The notes under the pieces are model-generated. The model saw only the letters and a program-made list of their open reading frames with translations, did not search any database and was not told the DNA's origin. Shown here piece after piece: positions 17,124-27,436 of a stretch of DNA of 34,123 bases. The translations under genes were made by a program, and so were the position numbers. Within the stretch, counting starts at the first letter, position 1; every line of letters begins with the position of its first letter. Origin of the DNA: Desulfuromonadales bacterium (GTDB lineage Bacteria > Desulfobacterota > Desulfuromonadia > Geobacterales > Pseudopelobacteraceae); assembly GCA_016650295.1 (NCBI GenBank), contig JAENWA010000099.1, positions 1 through 34,123 of the forward strand, read 5' to 3'.

Positions 17124-19129
17124 ACCGTTTCCCCGTCTGCGGCAAAGGACAGCAGTTCCGTTCCTTCATTGACCACCGCACCCACGGCAAAATGGATCTC
17201 CGCCACCACGCCGTCACGCGGGGCGCTGATGGTGTGCTCCATCTTCATGGCCTCCATGATGACCAGCGGGGTGCCCCGTTCCACGGCTGTTCCGGGTGTC
17301 ACCAGCAGCGCCACGATCTTGCCCGGCATGGGTGCTGTCAGGCGTCCTCCGGCCACCTCCTGCTCTCCGGCATCGGCCAGGGGATCGTGCAGGGTCAGGC
17401 GGTGGCTGCTGCCGTGTGAGATGACCGTCAGGTCGTTGCCGTGCCACACAATGCTGGCTGTGATCCGCATGCCGCCCAGATCTGCCAGCAGGTCGCCGTC
17501 GTTGTCGAGCCGGCCGCTCACCAGCATCCGGCAGTCAGGGAGTTCCAGCAGGTAGCCTTCCGGCCGGTAGTGGGCCGTGACGCAGACCGCCGTTTCTCCG
17601 TCCTGCAGGGTCAGTACATGGTGGTTGTCGCAGTTCAGCTGCCAGCCGGTGGTCTGGTGCCAGGGGGACCAGCGGTCGCTGGAGGCGGCTGCCGCGCTTT
17701 CCGCCTCGGCCGACCGGCGCAGAAGCACATACAGGGCGGCCAGGGCCACTGTCCGGGCCGGGGCCGGCTCTGTTTCCGGGAAGAGGGCCGTGCTGTGCCG
17801 CTCGATGAAACCGGTGTCGAAATCGCCGGCAGCAAAGGCCGGATGCGCAGCCACCGCAGCCAGGAACTCTACGTTGGTGGTGACGCCGACCACCTGGTAT
17901 TCGGCCAGGGCCGCGCGCAGGCGACGCAGGGCGCCGTCACGGGTGGCATCCCAGACAATCAGCTTGGCGATCATCGGGTCGTAGTTGATGCTGACGCTGT
18001 CGCCCTGGCGGACGCCGGTGTCGATCCTGACATGGGCGCTTTCCGGCGGGGTGCGCAGGTGGGTCAGGGTGCCGGTGGATGGCAGGAAATCCCGTGCAGG
18101 GTCCTCGGCATAGATGCGGGCCTCGATGGCATGTCCGTCGATGGCCAGCTGATCCTGTCCGCAGGGAAGCGTTTCGCCGGAGGCTACGCCCAGCTGCCAG
18201 CGGACCAGATCCTGGCCGGTGATCATCTCGGTTACCGGATGCTCCACCTGCAGCCTTGTGTTCATCTCCATGAAATAGAAGGAACCGTCCTCATCCAGCA
18301 GGAACTCGACCGTGCCGGCCCCGACATAACCGATGGCGCGGGCGGCCGCCACCGCCGCTGCCCCCATCCGTGAGCGGAGCTCTCCATCCATTCCGGGCGC
18401 AGGCGCTTCCTCCAGCACCTTCTGGTGACGGCGCTGGATCGAGCAGTCGCGCTCGAACAGGTGCAGCGCATTGCCGTGAAAATCGGCAAAGACCTGGATC
18501 TCCATATGGCGCGGCCGGGTCAGGTATTTTTCCAGCAGGACCCGCTCGTCCCCGAAGCCGGAGAGCGCCTCCCGCCTGGCCGCGGCCAGCAAGGCGCCGA
18601 ATGAGGCCGAATCCCGGACCACCCGCATCCCCTTGCCGCCGCCGCCGGCCGTAGCCTTGATCAGGACCGGATAGCCGATCCGGTCGGCGCTGTCCTGCAG
18701 CATGCCCGGGTCCTGATCCTCGCCATGGTAGCCGGGCACCAGCGGCACCCCGGCCTCCTCCATGATCCGCTTGGCCGCGCTCTTGGAGCCCATGGCCCGG
18801 ATGGCCCCGGCCGGTGGACCGATAAAGACCAGCCCGGCCCCGTCGCAGGCCTCGGCAAAATCGGCATTCTCGGAAAGAAAGCCGTAACCGGGGTGAATCG
18901 CCTGTGCGCCGCTTTGGCGGGCAACATCCAGGATCAGTTCCGGTCGCAGGTAGCTCTCGCGGGCCGGAGCCGGGCCGATATGATAGGCCTCGTCGGCCAG
19001 CGCCACATGCAGGGCATCGGCGTCGGCATCGGAATAGACCGCCACCGTGCGGATGCCCATCTGCCTGGCGGTGCGGATGATGCGGCAGGCGATCTCGCCG
19101 CGATTGGCTATCAGGATTTTATCGAACAT
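17120..19129 (-). CDS. mccA: Methylcrotonyl-CoA carboxylase biotin-containing (alpha) subunit
   Basis: 669 residues: biotin carboxylase (about 1-445), a linker, and a C-terminal biotinyl domain. The N-terminus [20 protein letters not shown] is standard. The ATP-grasp glycine loop is [10 protein letters not shown] (161-170), and [19 protein letters not shown] is the Mg-ATP/active-site block. The biotin site is [10 protein letters not shown] with Lys629. Length and layout fit MCC, propionyl-CoA or geranyl-CoA carboxylase alpha subunits. The surrounding genes decide for MCC. It carboxylates biotin with bicarbonate and ATP and delivers it to the beta subunit encoded two genes upstream. The ATG has GAGGAAGG upstream. 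Confidence 0.93.
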   Translation of the reverse strand: MFDKILIANRGEIACRIIRTARQMGIRTVAVYSDADADALHVALADEAYHIGPAPARESYLRPELILDVARQSGAQAIHPGYGFLSENADFAEACDGAGLVFIGPPAGAIRAMGSKSAAKRIMEEAGVPLVPGYHGEDQDPGMLQDSADRIGYPVLIKATAGGGGKGMRVVRDSASFGALLAAARREALSGFGDERVLLEKYLTRPRHMEIQVFADFHGNALHLFERDCSIQRRHQKVLEEAPAPGMDGELRSRMGAAAVAAARAIGYVGAGTVEFLLDEDGSFYFMEMNTRLQVEHPVTEMITGQDLVRWQLGVASGETLPCGQDQLAIDGHAIEARIYAEDPARDFLPSTGTLTHLRTPPESAHVRIDTGVRQGDSVSINYDPMIAKLIVWDATRDGALRRLRAALAEYQVVGVTTNVEFLAAVAAHPAFAAGDFDTGFIERHSTALFPETEPAPARTVALAALYVLLRRSAEAESAAAASSDRWSPWHQTTGWQLNCDNHHVLTLQDGETAVCVTAHYRPEGYLLELPDCRMLVSGRLDNDGDLLADLGGMRITASIVWHGNDLTVISHGSSHRLTLHDPLADAGEQEVAGGRLTAPMPGKIVALLVTPGTAVERGTPLVIMEAMKMEHTISAPRDGVVAEIHFAVGAVVNEGTELLSFAADGETV

Positions 19130-19174
19130 GGGAATGACCTTCCTCGGCTCGATTGGTATTAGGTCCTTATTGAT

Positions 19175-19969
19175 TTACGGTTTTACCCATCCCGGCGTGC
19201 GCTTCTCCAGAAAGGCCGAGACCCCTTCCCGCCCTTCGGCCGAGGCGCGCTGATTCGCTATCCGCGCGGCGGTGTCGCTGATCAGTTCCGGCCCGACCGG
19301 TCTGCCGGAGACCACTGCTATGAGCTGTTTGGCCCCGGCCATGGAGGCCGGTCCGTTCTTCAACAGCGTTTTCGCCAGGTCCTGTCCCCGCGACTGAAGG
19401 GCAGCATCGTCCTCCACCACTTCGTGCAGCAGCCCGAGCCGTTGAGCCTTCGCACAGTCAAACACCTCCGCCGACAGGAAATAGCGCCGGCAGGCCCGGG
19501 CGCCGATGGCAGCGATCACATAGGGGGAAATCACCGCCGGGAACAGTCCCAGTTTGACCTCGGACAGGCAGAAAGAGGCCCGGCGGGTGGCGATGGCCAT
19601 GTCGCAGCAGGCTACCAGGCCGACACCGCCACCGTAGGCGGCCCCCTGCACTAAGGCGATGGTCGGCTTGGCGAGACCATTGAGGGTCTGCATCAGTTCG
19701 GCCAGACCCAGGGCGTCACGCAGATTCTCCTCCCTGGTGTAGTCGGCCATTCTGCGCATCCAGTTGAGATCGGCCCCGGCCGAAAAGCTCTTGCCGCTGC
19801 CGGTCAGCAGCACTACCCGGACACGTTCGTCCGACGCCAGGTTTTTTAATTCCGCGGTCAGGTCCGCGATCAGGAGATCGTCGAAGGCATTATGCACCTC
19901 CGGCCGGTTCATGGTCAGGGTGGCAATGCCTTGGTTGTCGATCTGGGTCAGGATGGTAGGTTCGCTCAT
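19175..19969 (-). CDS. liuC: Enoyl-CoA hydratase, probably methylglutaconyl-CoA hydratase
   Basis: 264 residues of the crotonase family. GKSFSAGADLNWMRRM forms the first oxyanion-hole strand, ALVQGAAYGGGVGLVACCDMAIA the second, and FCLSEVKLGLFPAVISPYV carries the family catalytic Glu region. The SAGADLNWM pattern is typical of 3-methylglutaconyl-CoA hydratases in leucine pathways. Its place between the two MCC subunit genes supports hydration of 3-methylglutaconyl-CoA to HMG-CoA. AAGGAAA precedes the ATG. The 68-base gap upstream holds a palindromic element. Confidence 0.9.
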   Translation of the reverse strand: MSEPTILTQIDNQGIATLTMNRPEVHNAFDDLLIADLTAELKNLASDERVRVVLLTGSGKSFSAGADLNWMRRMADYTREENLRDALGLAELMQTLNGLAKPTIALVQGAAYGGGVGLVACCDMAIATRRASFCLSEVKLGLFPAVISPYVIAAIGARACRRYFLSAEVFDCAKAQRLGLLHEVVEDDAALQSRGQDLAKTLLKNGPASMAGAKQLIAVVSGRPVGPELISDTAARIANQRASAEGREGVSAFLEKRTPGWVKP

Positions 19970-19993
19970 AAGTGTTTTCCTTGGAGTGTTTTT

Positions 19994-20030
19994 TTCTGAC
20001 CAGTCAGACCAGTCAGACCGGTCTGAAAAA
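19994..20030. repeat. Second GTCTGACT-type palindrome, between mccB and liuC
   Basis: On the minus strand TTTTTCAGACC and GGTCAGAAAAA are the near-perfect outer arms (10 of 11). The inside holds direct 9-base units of GGTCTGACT. It shares its unit with the palindrome at 16185-16222 and is followed by A residues and not T residues, so it is not an ordinary terminator for the operon. Confidence 0.75.
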
Positions 20031-20037
20031 CCATTGG

Positions 20038-21645
<1,608 letters not shown>

Positions 21646-21669
21646 ACCGTGGTGGACTCCTCTGGAAGA

Positions 21670-22839
21670 TTAGGGCGCGGTCTCGTTGAACAGCTCCCGG
21701 CCGATCAGCATGCGGCGGATCTCGCTGGTCCCGGCGCCGATCTCGTAGAGTTTGGCGTCACGCAGCAGCCGTCCGGCGGGATACTCGTTGATATACCCGT
21801 TTCCGCCCAGGATCTGGATCGCCTCCAGCGCCATCCAGGTGGCTTTTTCAGCGGCATACAGTATCGCCCCGGCGGCATCCTTGCGGATCGCGTTCCTGCC
21901 GCTGCAGGCGTGGGCCACTGCGTAGACGTAAGCCCGGCAGGCATTCATGGTGCTGTACATGTCGGCCAGTTTGCCCTGCATCAACTGAAATTCGCCGATA
22001 GCCTTGCCGAACTGCCGGCGCTCGTGGATATAGGGAATGACCACGTCCAGGCAGGCCCGCATGATGCCCAGCGGACCGGCGGCAAGCACGGCCCGTTCGT
22101 AGTCCAGGCCGCTCATCAGGATCCTGACCCCTTCACCGACCTGGCCGACCACATTTTCAGCCGGCACCTCGCACTCCTCGAAGACCAGTTCACAGGTGTC
22201 CGAACCGCGCATGCCGAGTTTGTCCAGTTTCTGGGCCGTGGAGTAACCCTTGAACCCCTTCTCGATCAGGAAGGCGGTGATCCCCTTGGAACCGGCATTG
22301 ATGTCGGTCTTGGCATACACCAGCAGGGTATCGGCGTGGGGGCCGTTGGTGATCCACATCTTGGTGCCGTTGAGGATGTAGCGGTCCCCCTTCCGATCGG
22401 CCCGCAGCCGCATGCTGACCACATCCGAGCCGGCTCCGGCCTCGCTCATGGCCAGGGCGCCGACATGTTCGCCGCTGATCAGTTTCGGCAGGTAGTGCCT
22501 CTTCTGCGCCTCGCTTGCGTTACGATAAATCTGGTTGATGCAGAGGTTGGAGTGGGCGCCGTAGGCCAGGGCAACCGCAGCCGAGGCGCGGCTGAGCTCC
22601 TCCATGGCCACCACGTGCTCCAGGTAGGTCATGCCGGCGCCGCCGTACTCTTCGGAGACGGTGATGCCGTGCAGTCCCAGGTCACCCATCTTGCGCCAGA
22701 GGTCCATGGGAAAGTGGTTGTCGCGGTCGATATCCGCCGCACGCGGGGCGATTTCATCCGCGGCAAAGGACGCAACCGTGTCCCTCAGAAGGTCTGCCGT
22801 TTCGCCCAGATCAAAGTTAAGTGTCGGATAAGACCGCAT
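21670..22839 (-). CDS. ivd: Isovaleryl-CoA dehydrogenase
   Basis: 389 residues, matching the family. It oxidises isovaleryl-CoA to 3-methylcrotonyl-CoA with [24 protein letters not shown] and [19 protein letters not shown] are acyl-CoA dehydrogenase signatures. [16 protein letters not shown] places the catalytic Glu at residue 248, the helix-G position characteristic of isovaleryl-CoA dehydrogenases; most other acyl-CoA dehydrogenases carry it near residue 370. [42 protein letters not shown] closes the domain. The ATG at 22837-22839 has AGGGGG upstream; an earlier in-frame start lacks one. Electrons should go to electron-transfer flavoprotein, which is not encoded in the window. Confidence 0.95.
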   Translation of the reverse strand: MRSYPTLNFDLGETADLLRDTVASFAADEIAPRAADIDRDNHFPMDLWRKMGDLGLHGITVSEEYGGAGMTYLEHVVAMEELSRASAAVALAYGAHSNLCINQIYRNASEAQKRHYLPKLISGEHVGALAMSEAGAGSDVVSMRLRADRKGDRYILNGTKMWITNGPHADTLLVYAKTDINAGSKGITAFLIEKGFKGYSTAQKLDKLGMRGSDTCELVFEECEVPAENVVGQVGEGVRILMSGLDYERAVLAAGPLGIMRACLDVVIPYIHERRQFGKAIGEFQLMQGKLADMYSTMNACRAYVYAVAHACSGRNAIRKDAAGAILYAAEKATWMALEAIQILGGNGYINEYPAGRLLRDAKLYEIGAGTSEIRRMLIGRELFNETAP

Positions 22840-22861
22840 AATATATACCCCCTGTCCCGCC

Positions 22862-23737
22862 TCAATCGGCACTAAAAGCCGGAAATGTATTCAGGCCGGC
22901 TGAGGTTCCGACCATCTTGTAAATACTGACTTCATCCCAGGGCTCATCCAGGATCTTATCAACGGTCAGATCATCCCAGGGCTCGTCCAGTATGCCGTCA
23001 TGGATTGCCCAGCTCCTGCCATGAACCGTCCGGTCGGCGCCGGGCATGCGGAACGGCGAAGATCCATCCAGCCTGCCGAAGAGTACGCCGACCGGACGGA
23101 ATTCCCGGTTGATCTCCTCCATCATGCGTCTGCCATTCAGGTAATCGAAGCCGTATTTTTCATAACGGATGGCATTGTCATAGGTCAGCGGTTCGGCCAT
23201 GATCATATCCATACCGAGGGAGTCCACAAAACATTCAAAACGGGAAAAGAATTCCGGAAACATCCGGAGACCTCGGCTGGTCTGGATCGGAAAGAGCCCG
23301 GCCCGCATGGCCCGGATCTCTTCCGGAATATTGCGCCCAAGGGTGGTAAAGCAGTTGTCGTGGCCCGCTTCGTCGATATCGACACGAAAGCGGGGTGCAG
23401 AGGGATCATTGATGATGCAGAAGGAAAGCTCCATCTGCCGAAAGTGTGTATCGGCGATATCAAGAAAAAAGACCGTCTGGTGATCGTCCGGGTCGTTTTT
23501 GACTTCAATCCGCGCCAGCCCCATCCCCTGCGGCGCAATGATGGTGACCCTGCGACGCCCGTCCGCACCACGGAACGTTACCGGCGAGACCTCCAGCAGT
23601 GTAAAGATGCGGGCCGGGATGATGCTCGTGTAGATGCGTTCTTTCTCGGCTGCCGCCAGCTCATTAATCTCGCTGAGAGACGATAGCCGGCAGCCCTGTT
23701 CCGAGATCAGCGACTCATTTCCGGGTAAATGGCTCAT
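22862..23737 (-). CDS. Unrecognised 291-residue protein of the leucine operon
   Basis: The protein has no signal peptide or membrane segment and should be cytoplasmic. No family is recognised with confidence. The part around residues 195-225 ([19 protein letters not shown], then [15 protein letters not shown]) resembles the fold end of GNAT acyltransferases (…A..YEK.GF.Y…), so an acyl-CoA-using role is possible. Near the C-terminus [11 protein letters not shown] is followed by [11 protein letters not shown], a short direct repeat (first ILDEPWD at about residue 251). The start codon lies nine bases after the original icmF stop and has no good ribosome site, suggesting translational coupling to icmF. 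That coupling is now broken by the icmF frameshifts. It precedes ivd by 22 bases and is surely in the same operon. Confidence 0.8.
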   Translation of the reverse strand: MSHLPGNESLISEQGCRLSSLSEINELAAAEKERIYTSIIPARIFTLLEVSPVTFRGADGRRRVTIIAPQGMGLARIEVKNDPDDHQTVFFLDIADTHFRQMELSFCIINDPSAPRFRVDIDEAGHDNCFTTLGRNIPEEIRAMRAGLFPIQTSRGLRMFPEFFSRFECFVDSLGMDMIMAEPLTYDNAIRYEKYGFDYLNGRRMMEEINREFRPVGVLFGRLDGSSPFRMPGADRTVHGRSWAIHDGILDEPWDDLTVDKILDEPWDEVSIYKMVGTSAGLNTFPAFSAD

Positions 23738-23746
23738 TCATCAAGT

Positions 23747-24412
23747 CTACATATTTCTTCGGTATTGTCCACCAACCTCATACAGAGCATGGCTGATCTG
23801 ACCCAGCGAGGCGAATTTGACCGTTTCCATCAAACTCGGCAAAGATATTGCCGCCGGCCACAGCCACCTCCTGCAGTCGTTTCAGGGCCTGGGGGGCTGT
23901 TTCGCGGTTCTGTTCCTGGAAGGCGCGCAGGTTGGCGATCTGCTGTTCCTTCTCCTCAGTGGTGGCCCGGGCCAGTTCTCCGGGGACATTGAAACCCTCT
24001 TCATCGGCGCGGGGATTGAGGAAGGTGTTGACCCCGATGATCGGCAGCTCGCCGGAATGTTTTTTATGTTCGTAGAGCATGGATTCGTCCTGGATTCTGG
24101 AGCGCTGGTACTGGGTCTCCATGGCGCCCAGCACACCGCCGCGCTGGTCGATGCGTTCGAACTCGCACAGCACGGCCTCCTCCACCAGATCGGTCAACTC
24201 CTCGATGATGAAGGAACCCTGGCTCGGTTTTCGTTCCTGGTCAGGCCGAACTCCCTGGTGATGTGTCCGAGATGAATGACTTCGGCACCCGAGACCTGCA
24301 GGATGCGGCGAATGACATTGATCGTTGCATCGTGCCCGTCGAACAGGCTTGTGGCGGTTACAAAGCGTACTTTATGGTGCGTTTTGTAAACCTCGCCGGC
24401 AACACTCGACAT
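23747..24412 (-). pseudogene. icmF: Decayed icmF (isobutyryl/pivalyl-CoA mutase, fused type)
   Basis: The ATG at 24410-24412 has a perfect AGGAGG. The first ~45 residues contain the B12-binding start [19 protein letters not shown] and [10 protein letters not shown] of IcmF. The sequence then jumps directly to the extreme C-terminal part of the mutase: [10 protein letters not shown], a frameshift near 24230, [50 protein letters not shown] and AGGNIFAE. An extra T near 23828 causes a second frameshift, after which [18 protein letters not shown] and QYRRNM complete the natural C-terminus at the TAG 23747-23749. An intact IcmF is about 1,080-1,100 residues, so roughly 2.6 kb, including the G-protein chaperone domain and most of the catalytic barrel, is missing. 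The remnant cannot be functional. Confidence 0.9.
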
Positions 24413-24447
24413 GACGGAACCTCCTGAGAAGTTAATTGTCAGACTTG

Positions 24448-24476
24448 GTTTTATCCGCAGCTTACGTTTATGTCAA
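24448..24476 (-). promoter_or_regulatory. Promoter of the leucine degradation operon
   Basis: On the minus strand a perfect TTGACA (24471-24476) and TAAAAC (24448-24453, 4/6) are separated by 17 bases. The start site would fall near 24440, leaving a ~28-base leader with AGGAGG before the icmF start. Confidence 0.6.
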
Positions 24477-24477
24477 G
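24461..24477. promoter_or_regulatory. Candidate MerR-family (LiuR-like) operator at the leucine promoter
   Basis: CTTACGTTTATGTCAAG overlaps the -35 box and spacer of the leucine promoter. ACGT-centred sites of this look are reported for LiuR, the MerR-family regulator of branched-chain amino acid breakdown in other proteobacteria (recalled, not checked). A related CTTTACGTCAACG occurs at 24617-24629 nearer to the regulator gene. The dyad symmetry is imperfect. Confidence 0.35.
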
Positions 24478-24740
24478 CGCTATTAAAACATATTTTTACT
24501 ATGCGCAAATTTTGTTTGATATTTGTTTTAAATCTGATTATAGTCGCAACCATAAGGCTGGCACATGATGTCCGGCAATCCGGAAAAACAACCCGCTGCA
24601 GATGTACCGTCAGATGCTTTACGTCAACGCCATCGTTCACATAACTACCTTTATTAAAAGAACAGATAAAAAAATTACGCAGCAGAAAACCATCGGCAGT
24701 CTGACCCTCGATAGAACAGATTGCCGGTTTTTTCGGGCCG
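24477..24740. other. Divergent intergenic region without a gene
   Basis: Together with the two flanking promoters this spans about 400 bases between icmF and the MerR-family gene. It is AT-rich on both sides and has a more mixed centre. Apart from the promoters and the two ACGT-type sites, nothing coding or structured stands out. Small frames here have no ribosome site. Confidence 0.6.
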
Positions 24741-24770
24741 TTTCAAATTCATATAACTTTGTTTTATACA
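24741..24770 (+). promoter_or_regulatory. Candidate promoter of the MerR-family gene
   Basis: TTTCAA (24741-24746) and TATACA (24765-24770, 4/6) are separated by 18 bases in an AT-rich stretch about 45 bases before the start codon. The slightly long spacer would suit autoregulation by a MerR-type protein. Confidence 0.4.
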
Positions 24771-24813
24771 TAAAGATAGCCAATTACCAACCTGATCCAA
24801 CCAGGAGAGCCGT

Positions 24814-25221
24814 ATGTCGAATGACAACAACGAAGAAGAGTATATTCCGATCGGTGAACTCGCCCGAACCATTGGCGTGACGACCAGAACCCTGCGCTAT
24901 TACGAAGAAGTCGGCATTATGGAGCCACCCCATCGCCTCGACGGTGGCAGCCGGGCCTATACGGCCAGCGGCGTGCGCAAGCTCAAATTTATCCTGCGAT
25001 TGAAGGAGATGGGGCTGAGCATCAAAGAGATGCAGGAGCTGAATGCCGCCTATTCCGAGGCCAAGCAGACCACCAAGATCATTCCGCGCCTGATAGAAAT
25101 GCTCGACTGTCACATCAACAATCTGGACGAGAAGATGTCGAAACTTGCCGTGCTGCGCAAGGAGATCGTGGATTACCGTCAACGTATGATCGAGCGTTTC
25201 CAGTTGCCTCCGACGCAGTGA
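24814..25221 (+). CDS. MerR-family transcriptional regulator (LiuR-like candidate)
   Basis: 135 residues. AGGAG lies eight bases before the ATG. Residues ~10-80 form the MerR winged helix: YIPIGELARTIGVTTRTLRYYEEVGIM, then RAYTASGVRKLKFILRLKEMGLSIKEMQEL. A long dimerisation helix follows (LIEMLDCHINNLDEKMSKLAVLRKEIVDYRQRM). There is no cysteine cluster for metal sensing, and the effector region is very short, as in LiuR/fatty-acid-type MerR proteins. It is divergent from the leucine operon with a shared 400-base control region, so regulation of that operon is the likely role. This is inference from position and family. Confidence 0.88.
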   Translation: MSNDNNEEEYIPIGELARTIGVTTRTLRYYEEVGIMEPPHRLDGGSRAYTASGVRKLKFILRLKEMGLSIKEMQELNAAYSEAKQTTKIIPRLIEMLDCHINNLDEKMSKLAVLRKEIVDYRQRMIERFQLPPTQ

Positions 25222-25292
25222 CGGATTGTTCCCGTTGGTCAGGAAGATCTGCCTCGTCTATATAGGTTGTACCGGTTTTGAAGGAGAATTCT

Positions 25293-26111
25293 ATGGCTCT
25301 CAAAGACATTCTGCTCCACATAGACAATACCCCGAGTTTCCCCAACAGGCTCGACCTGGCGATCAGTCTGGCGCGTCTGCATGGCGCCCATCTCAAGGGT
25401 CTGTATGTGGTCACCCACCCCTATTACACCCCCGATCATTCTGCCGGTGACGTCGAAATGGTCAGACGGATCGAGGCATTGTTCAAGGAAAAGGTTGCCC
25501 TGGCCGGCATATCGGGTGAGTGGCTCTATGTGGATTGGTCCGTGGTGGGCGTCGGTGTCACGGAGGTTATCAATCGGTATGCCTATTTTACCGATCTGGT
25601 GATCATCGGGCAGCCAAATCACGATTCTCCGGACCGGGATACCCCCAAAGACTTGCCAGAACGACTCGGACTGGGGGCCGGCCGACCTTTGCTGGTGGTG
25701 CCCTATGCCGGGACCTTCAACACAATCGGTGAGAGGGTCATGATTGCCTGGAAATCCGGACGCGAGGCAACACGTTCCGCCAGTGATGCGCTGCCGATCC
25801 TTGAGAAAGCCAAACATGTAAGTGTCGTAACCATCAGCCCGGCCGGAAATTTCGACAGCAATGAAATTGAGGACGCCCGCAAGATCTGTTCTCACCTGGC
25901 GCATCACGGTATTAATGCTACCCATGATCAGGTTCTGGCGAGTTTCAATCTGTCCATTGGCGACATGCTGCTCAACCATGCCTGCGAGCAGAGGATGGAT
26001 TTGCTCGTCATGGGGGCCTATGCCCAGTCCCGGCGCGGGGGTTACATGCACAGTCCGGTAGCCAGGCACTTGATGAACTTTATGACGGTGCCGATGCTGG
26101 TTTCGCATTAG
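25293..26111 (+). CDS. Universal stress protein, two tandem domains
   Basis: 272 residues. The ATG has AAGGAG six bases upstream; an in-frame TTG 15 bases earlier lies within the ribosome site. Residues 1-145 (MALKDILLHIDNTPSFPNRLD, TDLVIIGQPNH, RPLLVVPYAG) and 150-272 (ERVMIAWKSGREATRSASDALP, DLLVMGAYAQSRRGG, FMTVPMLVSH) are two USP folds in tandem, as in UspE. The final GAYAQSRRGG segment is the degenerate form of the GxxGxxxxxxxxxG ATP loop. It lies 71 bases downstream of the MerR-family gene on the same strand and may share its transcript. Its role in leucine use is not clear. Confidence 0.88.
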   Translation: MALKDILLHIDNTPSFPNRLDLAISLARLHGAHLKGLYVVTHPYYTPDHSAGDVEMVRRIEALFKEKVALAGISGEWLYVDWSVVGVGVTEVINRYAYFTDLVIIGQPNHDSPDRDTPKDLPERLGLGAGRPLLVVPYAGTFNTIGERVMIAWKSGREATRSASDALPILEKAKHVSVVTISPAGNFDSNEIEDARKICSHLAHHGINATHDQVLASFNLSIGDMLLNHACEQRMDLLVMGAYAQSRRGGYMHSPVARHLMNFMTVPMLVSH

Positions 26112-26590
26112 CGTTCCTGATCAGCGCATATCTCCGGCAAGTACAGTGATTGTGGCAAATGCATAAAGACTTCAGGAAAGCTGCCGGTAGGAAGACGTAA
26201 TCCAGGACGATCACTGGAAAGAAGAGCAATCGGAAAAAAAGAACAGACAACTGAAGGCCGCATCAAGCGGCATACTATCCCCATTGTTTCCATGCTGCTG
26301 CCAGCTAAATCCCAATTCCTTTATCCCATAAAAAGCAGTTACCGCAGAGTACGCAGAGTAACGCAGAGGAAAATCAAAAGGTTACGGTGACAAATCGTTT
26401 CACCCTTTTGGAGAATAGAATTTATTCCATAAGTATTGGTTTTCTCTGCGAACCTCGCTTAGAAGCGCCTACTTTTGGCTGCGTCCTCTGCGTTTAAATT
26501 GCCGTTAATAGGTTTATTCCTGATAAAAGAACGCAACGCCCGAAATTTGTGACAAACAGGCCGTCGAACGTTTGCGTCACGTATGTGTCC
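26112..26590. other. Gene-poor stretch with a dispersed repeat
   Basis: No supported gene. At about 26339-26371 the sequence reads ACCGCAGAGTACGCAGAG followed by AACGCAGAGG. At about 26442-26505 the complementary forms CTCTGCGAACCTCGCT and CCTCTGCGTTTAAATT appear. They frame an inverted CGCAGAG-type intergenic repeat of about 165 bases. The rest shows nothing recognisable. Confidence 0.6.
26339..26505. repeat. Inverted CGCAGAG-type intergenic repeat
   Basis: Three GCAGAG units within 33 bases on the left and CTCTGCG units on the right form the ends of a palindromic element. It is probably a non-coding dispersed repeat. The interior is AT-rich and has a further weak hairpin. Confidence 0.55.
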
Positions 26591-26962
26591 TTACGACATG
26601 GAAGCGGACTCTTCGGCGGGATTGTCATAAGTGCACCCATCTCGCGAGACAAGAACAAAGCGGGAGCCATCCCTGGTCCAGGGATGTTCCATCTTCAAGA
26701 TGCCGTGACAGGTGCATTTCATCTGCGGTACGCTGGCATGCAGGTAGGTTTGATAGCTGAAAAAATCAGTGTGATGCCATGTCTCATCCATTGCATCACA
26801 CACTTCCACGGTTTTCCCGCAGGTGGGACAAATAACGTTGTGATCCTGGTCAAAGCAAATCGTAATATCCAGGCGCTTTTCATCCTTGGAAAATAGTATG
26901 GTAGAAATTTCCCATGGATGATAAAGACCAAGTGTTGCGGAAAAAAATGTCTTCTGATCCAT
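26591..26962 (-). pseudogene. ISL3-family transposase, N-terminal fragment
   Basis: An ATG at 26960-26962 with AAGGAAAC upstream starts MDQKTFFSATLGLYHPWEI. The segment ITICFDQDHNVICPTCGK has a zinc-finger Cys pair, and HHTDFFSYQTYLHASVPQ followed by KCTCHG is the conserved N-terminal DNA-binding region of ISL3 transposases. Recognisable similarity stops near GSRFVL (base ~26640), and the frame ends at 26591. About 300 residues containing the DDE catalytic domain are missing, so this is a dead remnant. IS ends could not be placed. Confidence 0.8.
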
Positions 26963-27390
26963 TTGGTTTCCTTGTGTGCGCTTGATATCCATGCAATAGA
27001 TGCTGCGTTTCACCCAGCAAACCCGCAAGGGGGTGGCCTTATATTTGCAAACGGAATATTTAGTTCGACTCAGGTTTTGCTATTACCGTGCCAGCTCGTA
27101 CAAACGGCGCCATGAGTGGATTTGCCGGTTCCGTAATCCGAACCGGGTGGCTCCTGCACCGTCCAACCATTGTCAGGAAATGTACACTTCAGGCCTTGGT
27201 AAAAGCCGGATAACCGCTCTGTTGGCGACTTTGCAGGCCTGGTCCGAAATTGTACAGGGTGCAAATAATTGTGCACCCGTTTTATGTAGTAATCGATATA
27301 CGCAGCCGGCTTGTCGCTTAACGTTCCATGATAGTTCAGTAAAATACTGTTCGGGAATGAACAGCAAGCCATGACGTAAAGAGCGGAAGT
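26963..27390. other. Stretch without a supported gene
   Basis: It separates the ISL3 fragment from the histidine kinase promoter. A minus-strand frame of about 100 codons (27070-27372) has no ribosome site and no recognisable motif. The area probably holds further debris of mobile DNA, but nothing can be identified. Confidence 0.5.
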
Positions 27391-27420
27391 CTTACACTAT
27401 CCGTAATTATCTGCTATTAT
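27391..27420 (+). promoter_or_regulatory. Candidate promoter of the kinase/regulator operon
   Basis: CTTACA (27391-27396, 4/6) and TATTAT (27415-27420, 5/6) are separated by 18 bases. The start site near 27427 would leave almost no leader for the ATG at 27437 and ~55 bases for the ATG at 27482. Confidence 0.4.
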
Positions 27421-27436
27421 TAAAAAATAAACCAAA

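Noticed and set aside
16497-18373. Long plus-strand frames opposite the HMG-CoA lyase and carboxylase genes
   Set aside because: They are mirror frames produced by high-GC coding sequence, with no recognisable domains or start signals.
24540-24590. TGGCAC at 24558 as a sigma54 promoter for the MerR-family gene
   Set aside because: The -12 position reads GTCCG instead of TTGCA, and the gene has a better sigma70-like element nearer to it.
27070-27372. 100-codon minus-strand frame before the histidine kinase
   Set aside because: No ribosome site, motif or family resemblance. It lies in mobile-DNA debris.
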